A stretch of 44,606 bases of DNA, taken from the NCBI GenBank assembly GCA_902776275.1, contig CACYPI010000012.1, positions 1 to 44,606 on the forward strand. Reading direction: 5' to 3'. This DNA is from an uncultured Aeromonadales bacterium (GTDB lineage: Bacteria > Pseudomonadota > Gammaproteobacteria > Enterobacterales > Succinivibrionaceae). The notes beneath the pieces were generated by a model that was not told the origin of the DNA, ran no database searches, and saw only the letters and a program-made list of their open reading frames with translations. The translations under genes and the position numbers were made by a program. Below are positions 35,436 through 43,832 of this stretch, in pieces; within the stretch, counting starts at the first letter, position 1, and each line of letters starts with the position of its first letter.

Positions 35436-36269
35436 ATGGCAGACGAGAGGGATGGCGCAAAGGGCGGCATGCCGGAGAGCGGCATCGAGCAGCTCATGGG
35501 CGAGATCCGCAAGATCAGCGCGCAGTCCGGGCGCGGGGCGCCGGTCGAGGACGACAGCGCCCCGCTGCCGGATCCGGCGCTCATGCGCCGCGAGGAGACG
35601 CACCACGCCACCGAGATCCTGAAGGAGCGGCGCGAGAGGATCCGCCAAGACCAGATAGCCAGGATCATGAAGTCAGGCGGGATCAGCCCCGACTACACCT
35701 TCGACACCATCGCGGTGGACATGGCAAACCAGGCGGCGGTCCAAACAGCCAGGACGTTCTGCCTTGCCCACCTTGCAGGTAACAGCAAGAGCGAGCCTGA
35801 GCTTTTATTGATCTCAGGGCTCTCGGGCACCGGCAAGAGCGTGCTTGCCAACTGCGTCGCCTACGAATGGCTCCAGCATCGCGCCCGCGACACGATCATC
35901 ATCAGCGCGGGGAGGCTTGAGAAGCTGCGCTACTTCGTCCCCAACGAGGATGGCGAGTCGCTCAGGCGCCGCCAGGAGGGCTGGAGGCGCTGCATTGCCT
36001 GCGACCTCCTGGTCATCGACGGGCTGTGCGAGAACGGGATGGGGCTTACGGTGTTCCAGCAGAAGGTCGTGCCCGAGTGCGTGCGCTCAAGGCGCGAGCG
36101 CGGGCTTTGCACGATGATCACCATCACGCTCCCCTCGATCCGCACGCTCCACCAGGCGGTGGGCGACTATACCTTCGAGTCGCTCAAGTGCTACCGCGTG
36201 GCCGCAGCCGAGCTCCTGGGCCGCAGCCGCCGCCCGGATCTCACCGCCAACGGGGTGGTGATCGCATGA
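35436..36269 (+). CDS. DnaC-like AAA ATPase
   Basis: The 277-residue product has a charged N-terminal part and an AAA ATPase core of DnaC/IstB type. Walker A is GLSGTGKS (residues 128-135) and the Walker B segment is LLVIDGL. There Gly196 follows Asp195 instead of the usual catalytic Glu. The segment before Walker A ([20 protein letters not shown]) also fits the DnaC helicase-loader pattern. In Enterobacteria DnaC loads the DnaB helicase at origins. The start ATG 35436 is followed by MADERDGAK; the frame is open upstream without support. Its stop overlaps ruvX (ATGA). A role as helicase loader is inferred; an unrelated AAA adaptor is possible. Confidence 0.7.
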   Translation: MADERDGAKGGMPESGIEQLMGEIRKISAQSGRGAPVEDDSAPLPDPALMRREETHHATEILKERRERIRQDQIARIMKSGGISPDYTFDTIAVDMANQAAVQTARTFCLAHLAGNSKSEPELLLISGLSGTGKSVLANCVAYEWLQHRARDTIIISAGRLEKLRYFVPNEDGESLRRRQEGWRRCIACDLLVIDGLCENGMGLTVFQQKVVPECVRSRRERGLCTMITITLPSIRTLHQAVGDYTFESLKCYRVAAAELLGRSRRPDLTANGVVIA

Positions 36270-36694
36270 GCGCGGTGCTCGGCTTCGACTTCGGCACCCA
36301 CAGCATCGGCGTGTGCTCTGGAAACCCAGATACCGGAACGGTCTCGCCGCTTCCTGCCTTGAAGGCACGCGACGGGATCCCGGACCGACAGGCGCTGCGC
36401 CGCCTCATGGAGGAGTGGCAGCCTAGGGTGTGCGTCGTCGGGCTGCCGCTCAACATGGACGGCAGCGAGCAGGAGATGACCAGGCGCGCGCGTAAGTTCG
36501 GCAACCGCCTGGCAAACGACTTTAGGGTCAAGGTCGCCTTCGAGGACGAGCGCCTGACCTCGGCCGAGGCCAAGGCGGGGATCTTCGAGAAAGGGGGCTT
36601 CCGCGCGCTGCGCGACGGCAAGGGGAGGATCGACAGCGCCAGCGCCTGCCTGATCTTAGAGCAGTACTTTGAAGGAGGCAGCGGTGCACTCTGA
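36266..36694 (+). CDS. ruvX: RuvX/YqgF, Holliday junction resolvase-like nuclease
   Basis: YqgF is an RNase H-fold nuclease implicated in maturation of the 16S rRNA 5' end and also classed as a putative Holliday junction resolvase. The 142 residues include the first catalytic Asp in [12 protein letters not shown] and the pattern [31 protein letters not shown] and the last acidic residue in [16 protein letters not shown] complete it. It is translationally coupled to the DnaC-like gene by an ATGA overlap. Its 3' end overlaps the start of yqcC. Confidence 0.93.
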   Translation: MSAVLGFDFGTHSIGVCSGNPDTGTVSPLPALKARDGIPDRQALRRLMEEWQPRVCVVGLPLNMDGSEQEMTRRARKFGNRLANDFRVKVAFEDERLTSAEAKAGIFEKGGFRALRDGKGRIDSASACLILEQYFEGGSGAL

Positions 36695-37010
36695 CGTTGC
36701 AATGGCGCTTGAGTCAATCGAGCGCGCGCTCAAGTCGCTGGAGCTCTGGGGCGGGGAGGCGGGCCGGCCTGCTGACGAGGCCTTCCAAAGCGCGGTGCCG
36801 TTCTTTGCCGACACCATGGATTTCCACCAGTGGCTCGAATACGTGCTGATCCCGAAGATGGGCGAGCTGGCGCGCAAAGGCGCCCCCATCCCCAGGACCG
36901 CGGTGCTTCCTGCAGGGGAGGCCGTCTACAGCGGGCAGATCCGGGAGCACCGGCAGCTGCTGGCGGCGCTGCTCAGGCTCGACCGCGCCTGCGCATCCCA
37001 CCGGGGCTAG
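36684..37010 (+). CDS. yqcC: YqcC-family protein (DUF446)
   Basis: The 108-residue product matches the YqcC family through [22 protein letters not shown]. YqcC proteins are small, soluble and of unknown function; they often sit next to truC. I take GTG 36684 as the start because AAGGAGG lies five bases before it; a TTG at 36669 is less likely. It overlaps the end of ruvX by 11 bases, so the DnaC-like gene, ruvX and yqcC form one unit. Confidence 0.85.
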   Translation: MHSDVAMALESIERALKSLELWGGEAGRPADEAFQSAVPFFADTMDFHQWLEYVLIPKMGELARKGAPIPRTAVLPAGEAVYSGQIREHRQLLAALLRLDRACASHRG

Positions 37011-37067
37011 GTGGCGTGCAATATGCATGAATGGGGATCCCGGGTTTTTTACTGACATAATTCCGAC

Positions 37068-39281
37068 ATGGCACTGCTAGGCAACCTCACCAAGAAATCA
37101 TCCGCGCTCGCAAACGGGCTCATCGGGAAGGCCAGGGCCAACCCGAAGGTGGCCCGCTCGCTCTCGGTGGGCGGGTCGGTGCTGGCCAGGGTCCGCATGC
37201 TCAAGGTCGGCACGCCGATCCTGGTGCTCGCCTGCCTGTCGATGATCACGCTGCCGCTGCCGCCGACGCTCCTGGACATCCTCTTCTCGTTCAACATCAC
37301 GCTCTCGCTCATCGTCCTGCTCGTGGCCATCTACTCAAAGCGCCCGCTCGACTTCGGATCCTTCCCCACCGTGCTGCTGCTCACGACCATCCTGAGGCTC
37401 TCGCTCAACGTCGCCTCGACCCGCGTGATCCTGCTGCACGGCCAGGACGGCACCGCGGCGGCGGGCCACGTCATCGAGTCGTTCGGCAACGTGGTGATGG
37501 GCGGCAGCTACACCGTCGGCATCATCGTGTTCGCCATACTGGTCATCATCAACTTCGTGGTGATCACCAAGGGCGCCGGGCGCATCGCCGAGGTGAGCGC
37601 GAGGTTCACCCTCGACGCGATGCCGGGCAAGCAGATGTCCATCGACGCCGACCTCAACGCCGGGATCATCAACCAGGAGCAGGCCAGGGCCAGGCGCAAG
37701 GACATCACCGCGGAGGCCGACTTCTACGGCTCGATGGACGGCGCCTCGAAGTTCGTCAAGGGCGATGCCATCGCCGGCGTGCTGATCCTCTTCATAAACC
37801 TCATCGGCGGCATGATCATCGGCGTGTTCCAGCACGGCATGACCGCAGGCGAGAGCGCCCACGTCTACACCATTCTCTCCATCGGCGACGGCCTGGTCGC
37901 CCAGATCCCGTCGCTTCTGCTGTCCACGGCCTCGGCTATCATCGTGACCCGCCAGAGCGGCCAGGAGAAGGAAATGAGCGCGCAGGTGGGCAGCGAGCTT
38001 CTGGGCAACTCCAAGATCCTCTACATCGTCGCGCTGGTGCTGGCGGTGATGGGCGTCGTGCCGGGCATGCCGCACTTCGCGTTCCTGACGCTCGCGCTCA
38101 TCGCCTGGGGCACTGGGAAATACATCGACCGCCGCGCCAGGAAGGCCGCCGAGGCGGCCAAGGCTCCCGACAAGGCGGCCCTTGAGGAGAAGGGGCGCAA
38201 GATAGAGCAGAAGGAGCTCTCCTGGGATGACGTCTCGGAGGTCGACGTGGTGGGCCTCGAGGTCGGCTACCGCCTGATCCCGCTTGTGGACAAGCGCCAG
38301 AACGGCGAGTTGCTCGGGCGCATCAAGGGCGTGCGCAAGAAGCTCTCGCAGGACCTCGGGTTCCTCATCCCCTCGGTGCATATCCGCGACAACCTGGACC
38401 TGAGCCCCAACTCATACCGCATCACGCTGATGGGCGTGACCTTCGGCGAGGCCGAGGTCCAGCCCGAGCGCGAGATGGCCATCGACCCGGGGCACGTGTT
38501 CGGCAAGATCCAGGGCACCCCGACCAAGGATCCGGCGTTCGGGCTGGACGCGGTGTGGATCTCAAAGCAGGACAGCGACAAGGCGCTGAGCCTTGGCTAC
38601 ACCGTGGTGGACTGCGCAACCGTCATCGCGACCCACCTTTCGCAGGTGCTTTCGAACAACTGCGCCTCGCTCATCGGCCAGGAGGAGGTGCAGAACATCC
38701 TCAACATCGTCGCCAAGTCCCAGCCCAAACTCGTCAACGGGCTCGTGCCCTCGGTGGTGAGCCTGGGGCTGCTCACCGGGATATTGCAGAACCTGCTCTC
38801 CGAGGGCGTGCCGGTGCGCGACATGCGCACGATCCTGGAGACGCTGGTGCAGTACGCCCCGCGCTCGCAGGATCCCGAGGTGCTCACCGCGGCCTGCCGC
38901 ATCGGACTGAGGCGCCTCATCATCCAGGACATCGCAGGCGACGAGAAGGTCCTGCCAGTGATAACCCTGGCCCCGGATCTCGAGAAGGTGCTCACGAAGT
39001 CGCTTGAGACCGGCGGGGCCACCGGCATCGGGATCGAGCCGGGGCTTGCCGACAGGCTGCAGAAGTCGCTCTCGGAGAGCTCCGCCGACGAGGAGATGAA
39101 GGGCGAGCCTTCGATCCTGCTCACCTCCGGGGTGCTGCGCTCGACCATGTCGCGCTTTGTCAAGAACACCATCCCGGCGCTCAGGGTGCTCTCCTACCAG
39201 GAGATCCCAGATGACAAGCAGATCAGGATCGTTTCGGTCGTGGGCGGCGCCGCGCAGTCCAAACTGCCGGACGGACGCTAA
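37068..39281 (+). CDS. flhA: Flagellar export apparatus protein FlhA
   Basis: FlhA forms the nonameric export gate of the flagellar type III secretion system. The 737-residue product has eight N-terminal membrane segments (for example SFNITLSLIVLLVAIY and VFAILVIINFVVI). The conserved cytoplasmic FHIPEP loop (TKGAGRIAEVSARFTLDAMPGKQMSIDADL, given here only in part as RFTLDAMPGKQMSIDAD) and the C-terminal ring domain follow. No ribosome binding site is visible before ATG 37068, and CATAAT lies only six bases upstream, so a leaderless transcript is possible. flhB, which often precedes flhA, is not adjacent. flhF follows after an AT-rich gap of 109 bases. Confidence 0.95.
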   Translation: MALLGNLTKKSSALANGLIGKARANPKVARSLSVGGSVLARVRMLKVGTPILVLACLSMITLPLPPTLLDILFSFNITLSLIVLLVAIYSKRPLDFGSFPTVLLLTTILRLSLNVASTRVILLHGQDGTAAAGHVIESFGNVVMGGSYTVGIIVFAILVIINFVVITKGAGRIAEVSARFTLDAMPGKQMSIDADLNAGIINQEQARARRKDITAEADFYGSMDGASKFVKGDAIAGVLILFINLIGGMIIGVFQHGMTAGESAHVYTILSIGDGLVAQIPSLLLSTASAIIVTRQSGQEKEMSAQVGSELLGNSKILYIVALVLAVMGVVPGMPHFAFLTLALIAWGTGKYIDRRARKAAEAAKAPDKAALEEKGRKIEQKELSWDDVSEVDVVGLEVGYRLIPLVDKRQNGELLGRIKGVRKKLSQDLGFLIPSVHIRDNLDLSPNSYRITLMGVTFGEAEVQPEREMAIDPGHVFGKIQGTPTKDPAFGLDAVWISKQDSDKALSLGYTVVDCATVIATHLSQVLSNNCASLIGQEEVQNILNIVAKSQPKLVNGLVPSVVSLGLLTGILQNLLSEGVPVRDMRTILETLVQYAPRSQDPEVLTAACRIGLRRLIIQDIAGDEKVLPVITLAPDLEKVLTKSLETGGATGIGIEPGLADRLQKSLSESSADEEMKGEPSILLTSGVLRSTMSRFVKNTIPALRVLSYQEIPDDKQIRIVSVVGGAAQSKLPDGR

Positions 39282-39297
39282 AAAATATGCAAAAAAT

Positions 39298-39331
39298 TTG
39301 ACAGCAGTTTGATTTGTAGAGTAAATATAAT
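39298..39331 (+). promoter_or_regulatory. Candidate flhF promoter in AT-rich gap
   Basis: A perfect TTGACA (39298-39303) is followed by TAAATA (39322-39327, spacer 18) and, further on, a perfect TATAAT (39326-39331, spacer 22). The region is AT-rich, unlike the flanking genes. It suggests that flhF-flhG-fliA can be transcribed separately from flhA. Confidence 0.45.
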
Positions 39332-39390
39332 TAACCTGCGGAATTTTAAACTTAAAATATCCAGGCAGTTGGAGAAGGGAGCTTAGGGGA

Positions 39391-40851
39391 GTGAAACTCA
39401 AGCGTTTCGTCGAGCCGGACATGCGCAAGGCTCTGGCAAGGATCAAGCAGGAGCTTGGCCCGGATGCCGTGATCATGTCCAACCGGCGCCTCAAGGACGG
39501 CATCGAGATCGTTGCCGGAATCGAGGAGCCGCCGGTCCCGGCCCCGGCAGGCACGCTTGAGAACTACCTCAAGGACGATGTCGCAGACGACGAGGTGACG
39601 CTGGGCGGGAAAGGCCGCGCCGCCGCCTCGGCCGCCAAGGCGCCCCCCGCGCCTGGGGCGAAGGCCGGTCCGGGCAAGGCCGAGAGCTTTGCCAAGAGCC
39701 TGATTGAGATCTTGGAGCGCCAGAAGTCGCAGAAGGCCGAGGCAGCCAAGGCGCCATCCGCCCCGGCAAAACCCGCTCCGGCCAATGCCGTGCCAGCCAA
39801 GAAGCGCGCGGCCCCGGCCCCCATCTCAGAGCGCAGCGAGCTTGCCGCGCTCATCAAGAGCAGCGAGCAGGAGCGCCGGGAGAAGCGCCGCCAGGCCGAC
39901 TTGTCGCACGGGATCTCCTCCTACAGCGCCAAGGCGCCATCAGGCGATCTGGGGGCGCTGCGCGATGACGTCGACTCCATTAAGAAGCTTTTGCGCTACG
40001 AGCTTGCCGGCCTCATGCGCGAGCGCGGCGAGCGCGAGCAGCCGGTGCGCTCGATGCTCCGCGAGGTGCTTGCAACCTCGGGCTTCGATCCGCAGCTTGC
40101 CGCGGAGCTTGCAGGCGGCGTCAGCGCCGACGCCTCGGTGAACTTCGCCTGGCGCGAGCTGTGCTCGATCATCGAAAAGCGCCTCGTGACCGGAAGCGAC
40201 GAGGTGGTCACCGACGGAGGCGTGGTGGCGCTCATCGGCCCTGCCGGGGTCGGCAAGACCACGACGCTTGCAAAGCTCGCCGCGCGCTTCGTCATAAGCT
40301 ACGGGCCCGAGAAGGTCGCGATGGTCACGGCCGACCACTACAGGATCGGCGCGGTCGAGCAGGTGCGCACCTACGGCAGGATCATGGGCTGCGACGCGCT
40401 GGCGGTGAACTCGCTCACAGAGCTCCCGCAGGCGCTCGTTAAGCTGCGCGACAAGAGCCTCGTGCTCGTGGACACCGCGGGCGTCGGGCTCAACGACAAG
40501 CGCTTTGAGACCCAGCTCTCCGAGCTCAAGGCCCAGAAGCGCTTGAACCTCAAGCACTACCTGGTGCTGCCCGCCGAGGCGCAGCGCCGCACGCTCGAGG
40601 GCGCGTACGCGCATTTCAAGGAGCTTGGCATCGACGGGCTCGTGCTCACCAAGACCGACGAGAGCGCCAACCTCTGCGACGCGCTCTCGCTGTGCTTGAA
40701 GCACGGCCTCAAGCTCTGCTATGTCACCGACGGCCAGCGCGTGCCTGAGGACATCAGGGTCCCGGGCGCGGCCGAGTTCACGCGCCAGGCGCTCTCCTCG
40801 ATCGAGAGCGACGCGGCGGGGCAGGCGCTCTCCGCGCCCTGGGAGGCGTGA
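39391..40851 (+). CDS. flhF: Flagellar placement GTPase FlhF
   Basis: FlhF is an SRP-type GTPase that marks the cell pole for flagellar assembly. The 486-residue product begins MKLKRFVEPDMRKALARIKQE (GTG start), followed by a low-complexity Ala/Lys/Pro stretch and the NG domain. The P-loop GPAGVGKTTT lies near residue 283, and VTADHYRIGAVEQVRTY, LVLVDTAGVG and LTKTDESANL follow. FlhF with FlhG controls number and place of polar flagella in Vibrio, Shewanella and Pseudomonas, so polar flagellation is likely here. Confidence 0.95.
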   Translation: MKLKRFVEPDMRKALARIKQELGPDAVIMSNRRLKDGIEIVAGIEEPPVPAPAGTLENYLKDDVADDEVTLGGKGRAAASAAKAPPAPGAKAGPGKAESFAKSLIEILERQKSQKAEAAKAPSAPAKPAPANAVPAKKRAAPAPISERSELAALIKSSEQERREKRRQADLSHGISSYSAKAPSGDLGALRDDVDSIKKLLRYELAGLMRERGEREQPVRSMLREVLATSGFDPQLAAELAGGVSADASVNFAWRELCSIIEKRLVTGSDEVVTDGGVVALIGPAGVGKTTTLAKLAARFVISYGPEKVAMVTADHYRIGAVEQVRTYGRIMGCDALAVNSLTELPQALVKLRDKSLVLVDTAGVGLNDKRFETQLSELKAQKRLNLKHYLVLPAEAQRRTLEGAYAHFKELGIDGLVLTKTDESANLCDALSLCLKHGLKLCYVTDGQRVPEDIRVPGAAEFTRQALSSIESDAAGQALSAPWEA

Positions 40852-40917
40852 GATGGCACGCATGAAAATGATTTGCAGGTCGGGCGCCAGGCGCCCCATC
40901 TCAAAGAGGGAGTAGTC

Positions 40918-41763
40918 ATGGAGAACGTTCGCAACCGCAGGGTGAAGGTCATAACCGTCACGGGCGGCAAGGGTGGCGTTGGCAAGTCGAGCGTCTCGCT
41001 CAACCTCGCGGTGGCCCTGTGCCAGCTCGGGCGCAAGGTCATGCTATTCGACGCCGACCTCGGATTGGCCAACATCGACGTCATGCTCGGGCTCAAGGTC
41101 AAGCGGAACCTGGGCGACGTGCTCGCCGGCACCTGCTCGCTCGACGAGATCATCCAGACCGGGCCCTCTGGGCTGCGCATCGTGCCCGCCTCCTCGGGCC
41201 TCAAGAAGATGGTCGAGCTCTCGGTCGAGCAGCACGCGGGCCTCATCAGGGCCTTCTCGGAGCTCAAGGAGGACATCGATTTCCTCATCGTCGACACCGC
41301 CGCGGGCATCTCGGACATGGTGCTCTCGTTCTGCCGCGCCGCGCAGGATGTGATCATGGTGGTCTGCAACGAGCCCACCTCGGTTGCCGACGCCTATGCC
41401 GAAATGAAGGTTCTGTCAAACGATTACGGCGTTAAGAGGTTTAAAATCATCGGAAATCAGATGCATTCCCTCGACGAGGGCAAGATGATGTTCCAGAAGC
41501 TGCTGATGGTCACCGACCGCTTCCTGGACGTCACGCTCGAGCTTGTCGCCTGCATCCCGATCGACCCGAACCTGCGCAAGGCCATCCGCCAGCGCTCGTG
41601 CGTCGTCGAGGTCTATCCGACCTCTCCGGCGTCGCGGATCTTCAAGGTGCTGGCCTCGCGGGTCACGCAGTGGCCGGTCCCGGAGATCCCGGGCGGCCAC
41701 CTCCAGTTCTTCGTGGAGAACCTGGTGCGGCACGAGCATGACGGCGATGGGAAGGCCGAGTGA
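40918..41763 (+). CDS. flhG: Flagellar number regulator FlhG (FleN/YlxH)
   Basis: FlhG is a MinD-like ATPase that limits flagellar number by countering FlhF and, in some species, the flagellar master regulator. The 281 residues contain the deviant Walker A KGGVGKSS, the switch DADLGLANIDVMLG and LIVDTAAGISDMVLSF. GGGAG-like GAGGGAG five bases before ATG 40918 supports this start; the frame extends 15 codons upstream without support. It lies between flhF and fliA in the usual order of polar flagellar clusters. Confidence 0.95.
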   Translation: MENVRNRRVKVITVTGGKGGVGKSSVSLNLAVALCQLGRKVMLFDADLGLANIDVMLGLKVKRNLGDVLAGTCSLDEIIQTGPSGLRIVPASSGLKKMVELSVEQHAGLIRAFSELKEDIDFLIVDTAAGISDMVLSFCRAAQDVIMVVCNEPTSVADAYAEMKVLSNDYGVKRFKIIGNQMHSLDEGKMMFQKLLMVTDRFLDVTLELVACIPIDPNLRKAIRQRSCVVEVYPTSPASRIFKVLASRVTQWPVPEIPGGHLQFFVENLVRHEHDGDGKAE

Positions 41764-41783
41764 GACCGGGGATTTTCTGAATT

Positions 41784-42515
41784 ATGCTCAACGGCGCCAG
41801 GGCCTACAGGGCCTACAGCAGGAACGACATGGACACGAGGGTGGAGCAGTATGCCCCGCTCGTCAAGCGCATCGCCCTGCACTTGAAGGCCAGGCTGCCG
41901 GCGAGCGTCGAGCTTGACGACCTCATCCAGTCGGGGATGCTCGGGCTGATGGACGCGCTCTCGCACTTCGAGGACGGGCACGGTGCCTCGTTCGAGACCT
42001 ACGCGACCATAAGAATCCGCGGGGCGATGATCGACGAAATGCGCCAGTCCGACTGGGCCCCGCGCTCGGTGCACCAGGGCACGCGCCAGATAGCCGACGC
42101 AGTGACGCGATTGCAGGGGAGGCTGGGCCGCCAGCCTACTGACACCGAGATCGCCTCCGAGCTCGGCGTGAGCATCGAGAAGTACCGCCAGATGCTGCTG
42201 GACTCGTCGACCTCCCAGATCATCGGAATCGACGATCTCGGAGTGACGGACGACGTGATAAGCGACTCCCAGGATCACCGCCAGGACAAGCTCTTTGAGC
42301 TCCTGGCGACCTCGGAGTTCAAGAAGGCGCTGGCAAAGGCGATCTCAAACCTCCCGCAGCGCGAGCAGCAGGTGCTCTCGCTCTACTACGACGAGGAATT
42401 GAACTTGAAGGAGATCGGCAAGGTGCTCGATCTCTCGGAGTCGAGGATCTGCCAGATCATGTCCCAGTCGATGGCCAGATTGAGATCCGCGTTGCGGGAC
42501 TGGCGCAAAGGCTAG
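41784..42515 (+). CDS. fliA: Flagellar sigma factor FliA (sigma-28)
   Basis: FliA directs RNA polymerase to late flagellar and chemotaxis promoters. The 243 residues include region 2 (LPASVELDDLIQSGMLGLMDAL, shown as PASVELDDLIQSGMLG), RIRGAMIDEMRQSDW, region 3 and region 4 with LKEIGKVLDLSESRICQI. The start is uncertain: ATG 41784 has a distant GGGGA, while ATG 41829 has AGGA five bases upstream and would give a protein beginning MDTRVEQYAPLVKR. A sigma-28 type promoter lies just after it, before cheY, so it likely drives its own downstream genes. Confidence 0.95.
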   Translation: MLNGARAYRAYSRNDMDTRVEQYAPLVKRIALHLKARLPASVELDDLIQSGMLGLMDALSHFEDGHGASFETYATIRIRGAMIDEMRQSDWAPRSVHQGTRQIADAVTRLQGRLGRQPTDTEIASELGVSIEKYRQMLLDSSTSQIIGIDDLGVTDDVISDSQDHRQDKLFELLATSEFKKALAKAISNLPQREQQVLSLYYDEELNLKEIGKVLDLSESRICQIMSQSMARLRSALRDWRKG

Positions 42516-42523
42516 GCATTTTT

Positions 42524-42550
42524 TAAACATTCATGCGGCCGGGCCGTTAA
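42524..42550 (+). promoter_or_regulatory. Sigma-28 (FliA) promoter of cheY
   Basis: TAAACATT (42524-42531), an 11-base spacer and GCCGTTAA (42543-42550) match the FliA consensus TAAAGTTT-N11-GCCGATAA, with seven of eight bases in the -10. The leader to the cheY start is about 100 nt and holds two GC stems (42586-42601 and 42627-42641). Confidence 0.8.
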
Positions 42551-42657
42551 GCTGTAACGGGACGGCAATGAATTTCCAAGACCGGGGCGGAGGAAACCGC
42601 CTGGCTTGGATCACTCAGGAGTAGCTGCGGCGGAGCGCCGCGGCCGAGGAGCTAACC

Positions 42658-43041
42658 TTGGACAAAAATATCAAGATCCTGATCGTGGATGACTTTTCCA
42701 CAATGCGCCGCATCATCAAGAACCTGCTGCGCGATCTCGGATACAACAACACCTACGAGGCCGACGACGGCGCCACGGCGCTCCCGATGCTCGAGGCCGG
42801 CGACTTCCAGTTCGTCATAACCGACTGGAACATGCCGATCATGCAAGGCATCGACCTTTTGAGGAACATCCGCAAGAGCCCCAAGCTTCGGGCCATGCCG
42901 GTGCTGATGGTGACGGCCGAGGCCAAGCGCGACCAGATCATCGAGGCGGCCAAGGCCGGCGTCAACGGCTACATCGTCAAGCCGTTCACCGCGGCGACGC
43001 TCAAGTCGAAACTCGACAAGATCTTCGAGCGCTTCAACTGA
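42658..43041 (+). CDS. cheY: Chemotaxis response regulator CheY
   Basis: CheY-phosphate binds the flagellar switch to change the direction of rotation. The 127-residue receiver domain has the acidic pair D11/D12 (VDDFSTMRR), the phosphorylation site D56 in ITDWNMP, Thr in MVTAEA and K108 in VKPF. The start is TTG 42658, supported by GAGGAG six bases upstream and by family length. It follows a FliA-type promoter and leads a cheY-cheZ-cheA unit. Confidence 0.96.
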   Translation: MDKNIKILIVDDFSTMRRIIKNLLRDLGYNNTYEADDGATALPMLEAGDFQFVITDWNMPIMQGIDLLRNIRKSPKLRAMPVLMVTAEAKRDQIIEAAKAGVNGYIVKPFTAATLKSKLDKIFERFN

Positions 43042-43057
43042 GCGAAGGCTGGGCAAG

Positions 43058-43816
43058 ATGACAACTGCTTCAAACGACGAGGAGCTCCGCCACCTCACAG
43101 TGGACGACGTGGATGACATCCGCGATCTCCTCGAGGCTGGCATGGTGGACGCGGCCGAGGAGAAATTCTGGGAAGTCGCCCACGCCATCAAGCGCGACAA
43201 CATCTACGACGCCGTGGGCGCGCTGACGCGCGACCTGCACGACGCGATCGTGGCCTTCACCGAGGACGAGCGCATCCAGGTGATCGCCAAGGTCGAGATG
43301 CCGGATGCCTCCGAGCGCCTCAAGAACATCATTTCCATGACCGACGACGCGGCCAACACCACGCTCGACGCCGTCGACAAGTGCGAGCCGCTCATCCGCA
43401 ACCTCACCGCCACCATCGACAGCCTGCTGCCGACCTGGCAGGAGCTGATGAACGGGCAGATCGACCGCTATACCTTCGTGAACCTCTGCCACAAGGTGGA
43501 CAACCTCATAAACAAGACCCAGCAGGGCGGCAAGGCCCTGTCGGACCAGCTGACGAAGATCATGATGGCGCAAGGCTACCAGGATCTCACCGGGCAGATG
43601 CTCCAGAAGGTCATTAAGCTGGTGTCAGAGGTCGAGGACAAGCTTGTTAACTTCCTTGTCTCCTTCGGCAAGGACAAGGATGCAAAGGGCATCAAGGCAG
43701 CCATGGCCGGCGGCACGGAGCCCCAGGGGCCCGCTACCGAATCGCAGAAGAAGGGGGAGGAAGTCGCCTCGTCGCAGGATGACGTCGACGATCTCCTGGC
43801 CAGCCTGGGCTTCTGA
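43058..43816 (+). CDS. cheZ: CheY phosphatase CheZ
   Basis: CheZ speeds dephosphorylation of CheY. The 252-residue, mostly helical protein has the conserved active-site segment MAQGYQDLTGQ near residue 175. It ends with the CheY-binding peptide DDVDDLLASLGF joined by a flexible linker. It lies 16 bases after cheY. CheZ is typical of beta- and gammaproteobacteria. Confidence 0.95.
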   Translation: MTTASNDEELRHLTVDDVDDIRDLLEAGMVDAAEEKFWEVAHAIKRDNIYDAVGALTRDLHDAIVAFTEDERIQVIAKVEMPDASERLKNIISMTDDAANTTLDAVDKCEPLIRNLTATIDSLLPTWQELMNGQIDRYTFVNLCHKVDNLINKTQQGGKALSDQLTKIMMAQGYQDLTGQMLQKVIKLVSEVEDKLVNFLVSFGKDKDAKGIKAAMAGGTEPQGPATESQKKGEEVASSQDDVDDLLASLGF

Positions 43817-43832
43817 TTGAGAGGAATTGAAA

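Noticed and set aside
37335..38381. Minus-strand ORF of 348 codons inside flhA
   Set aside because: It is an antisense shadow; composition is dominated by Val, His, Asp, Leu and Ala, as for other GC-driven mirror frames here.
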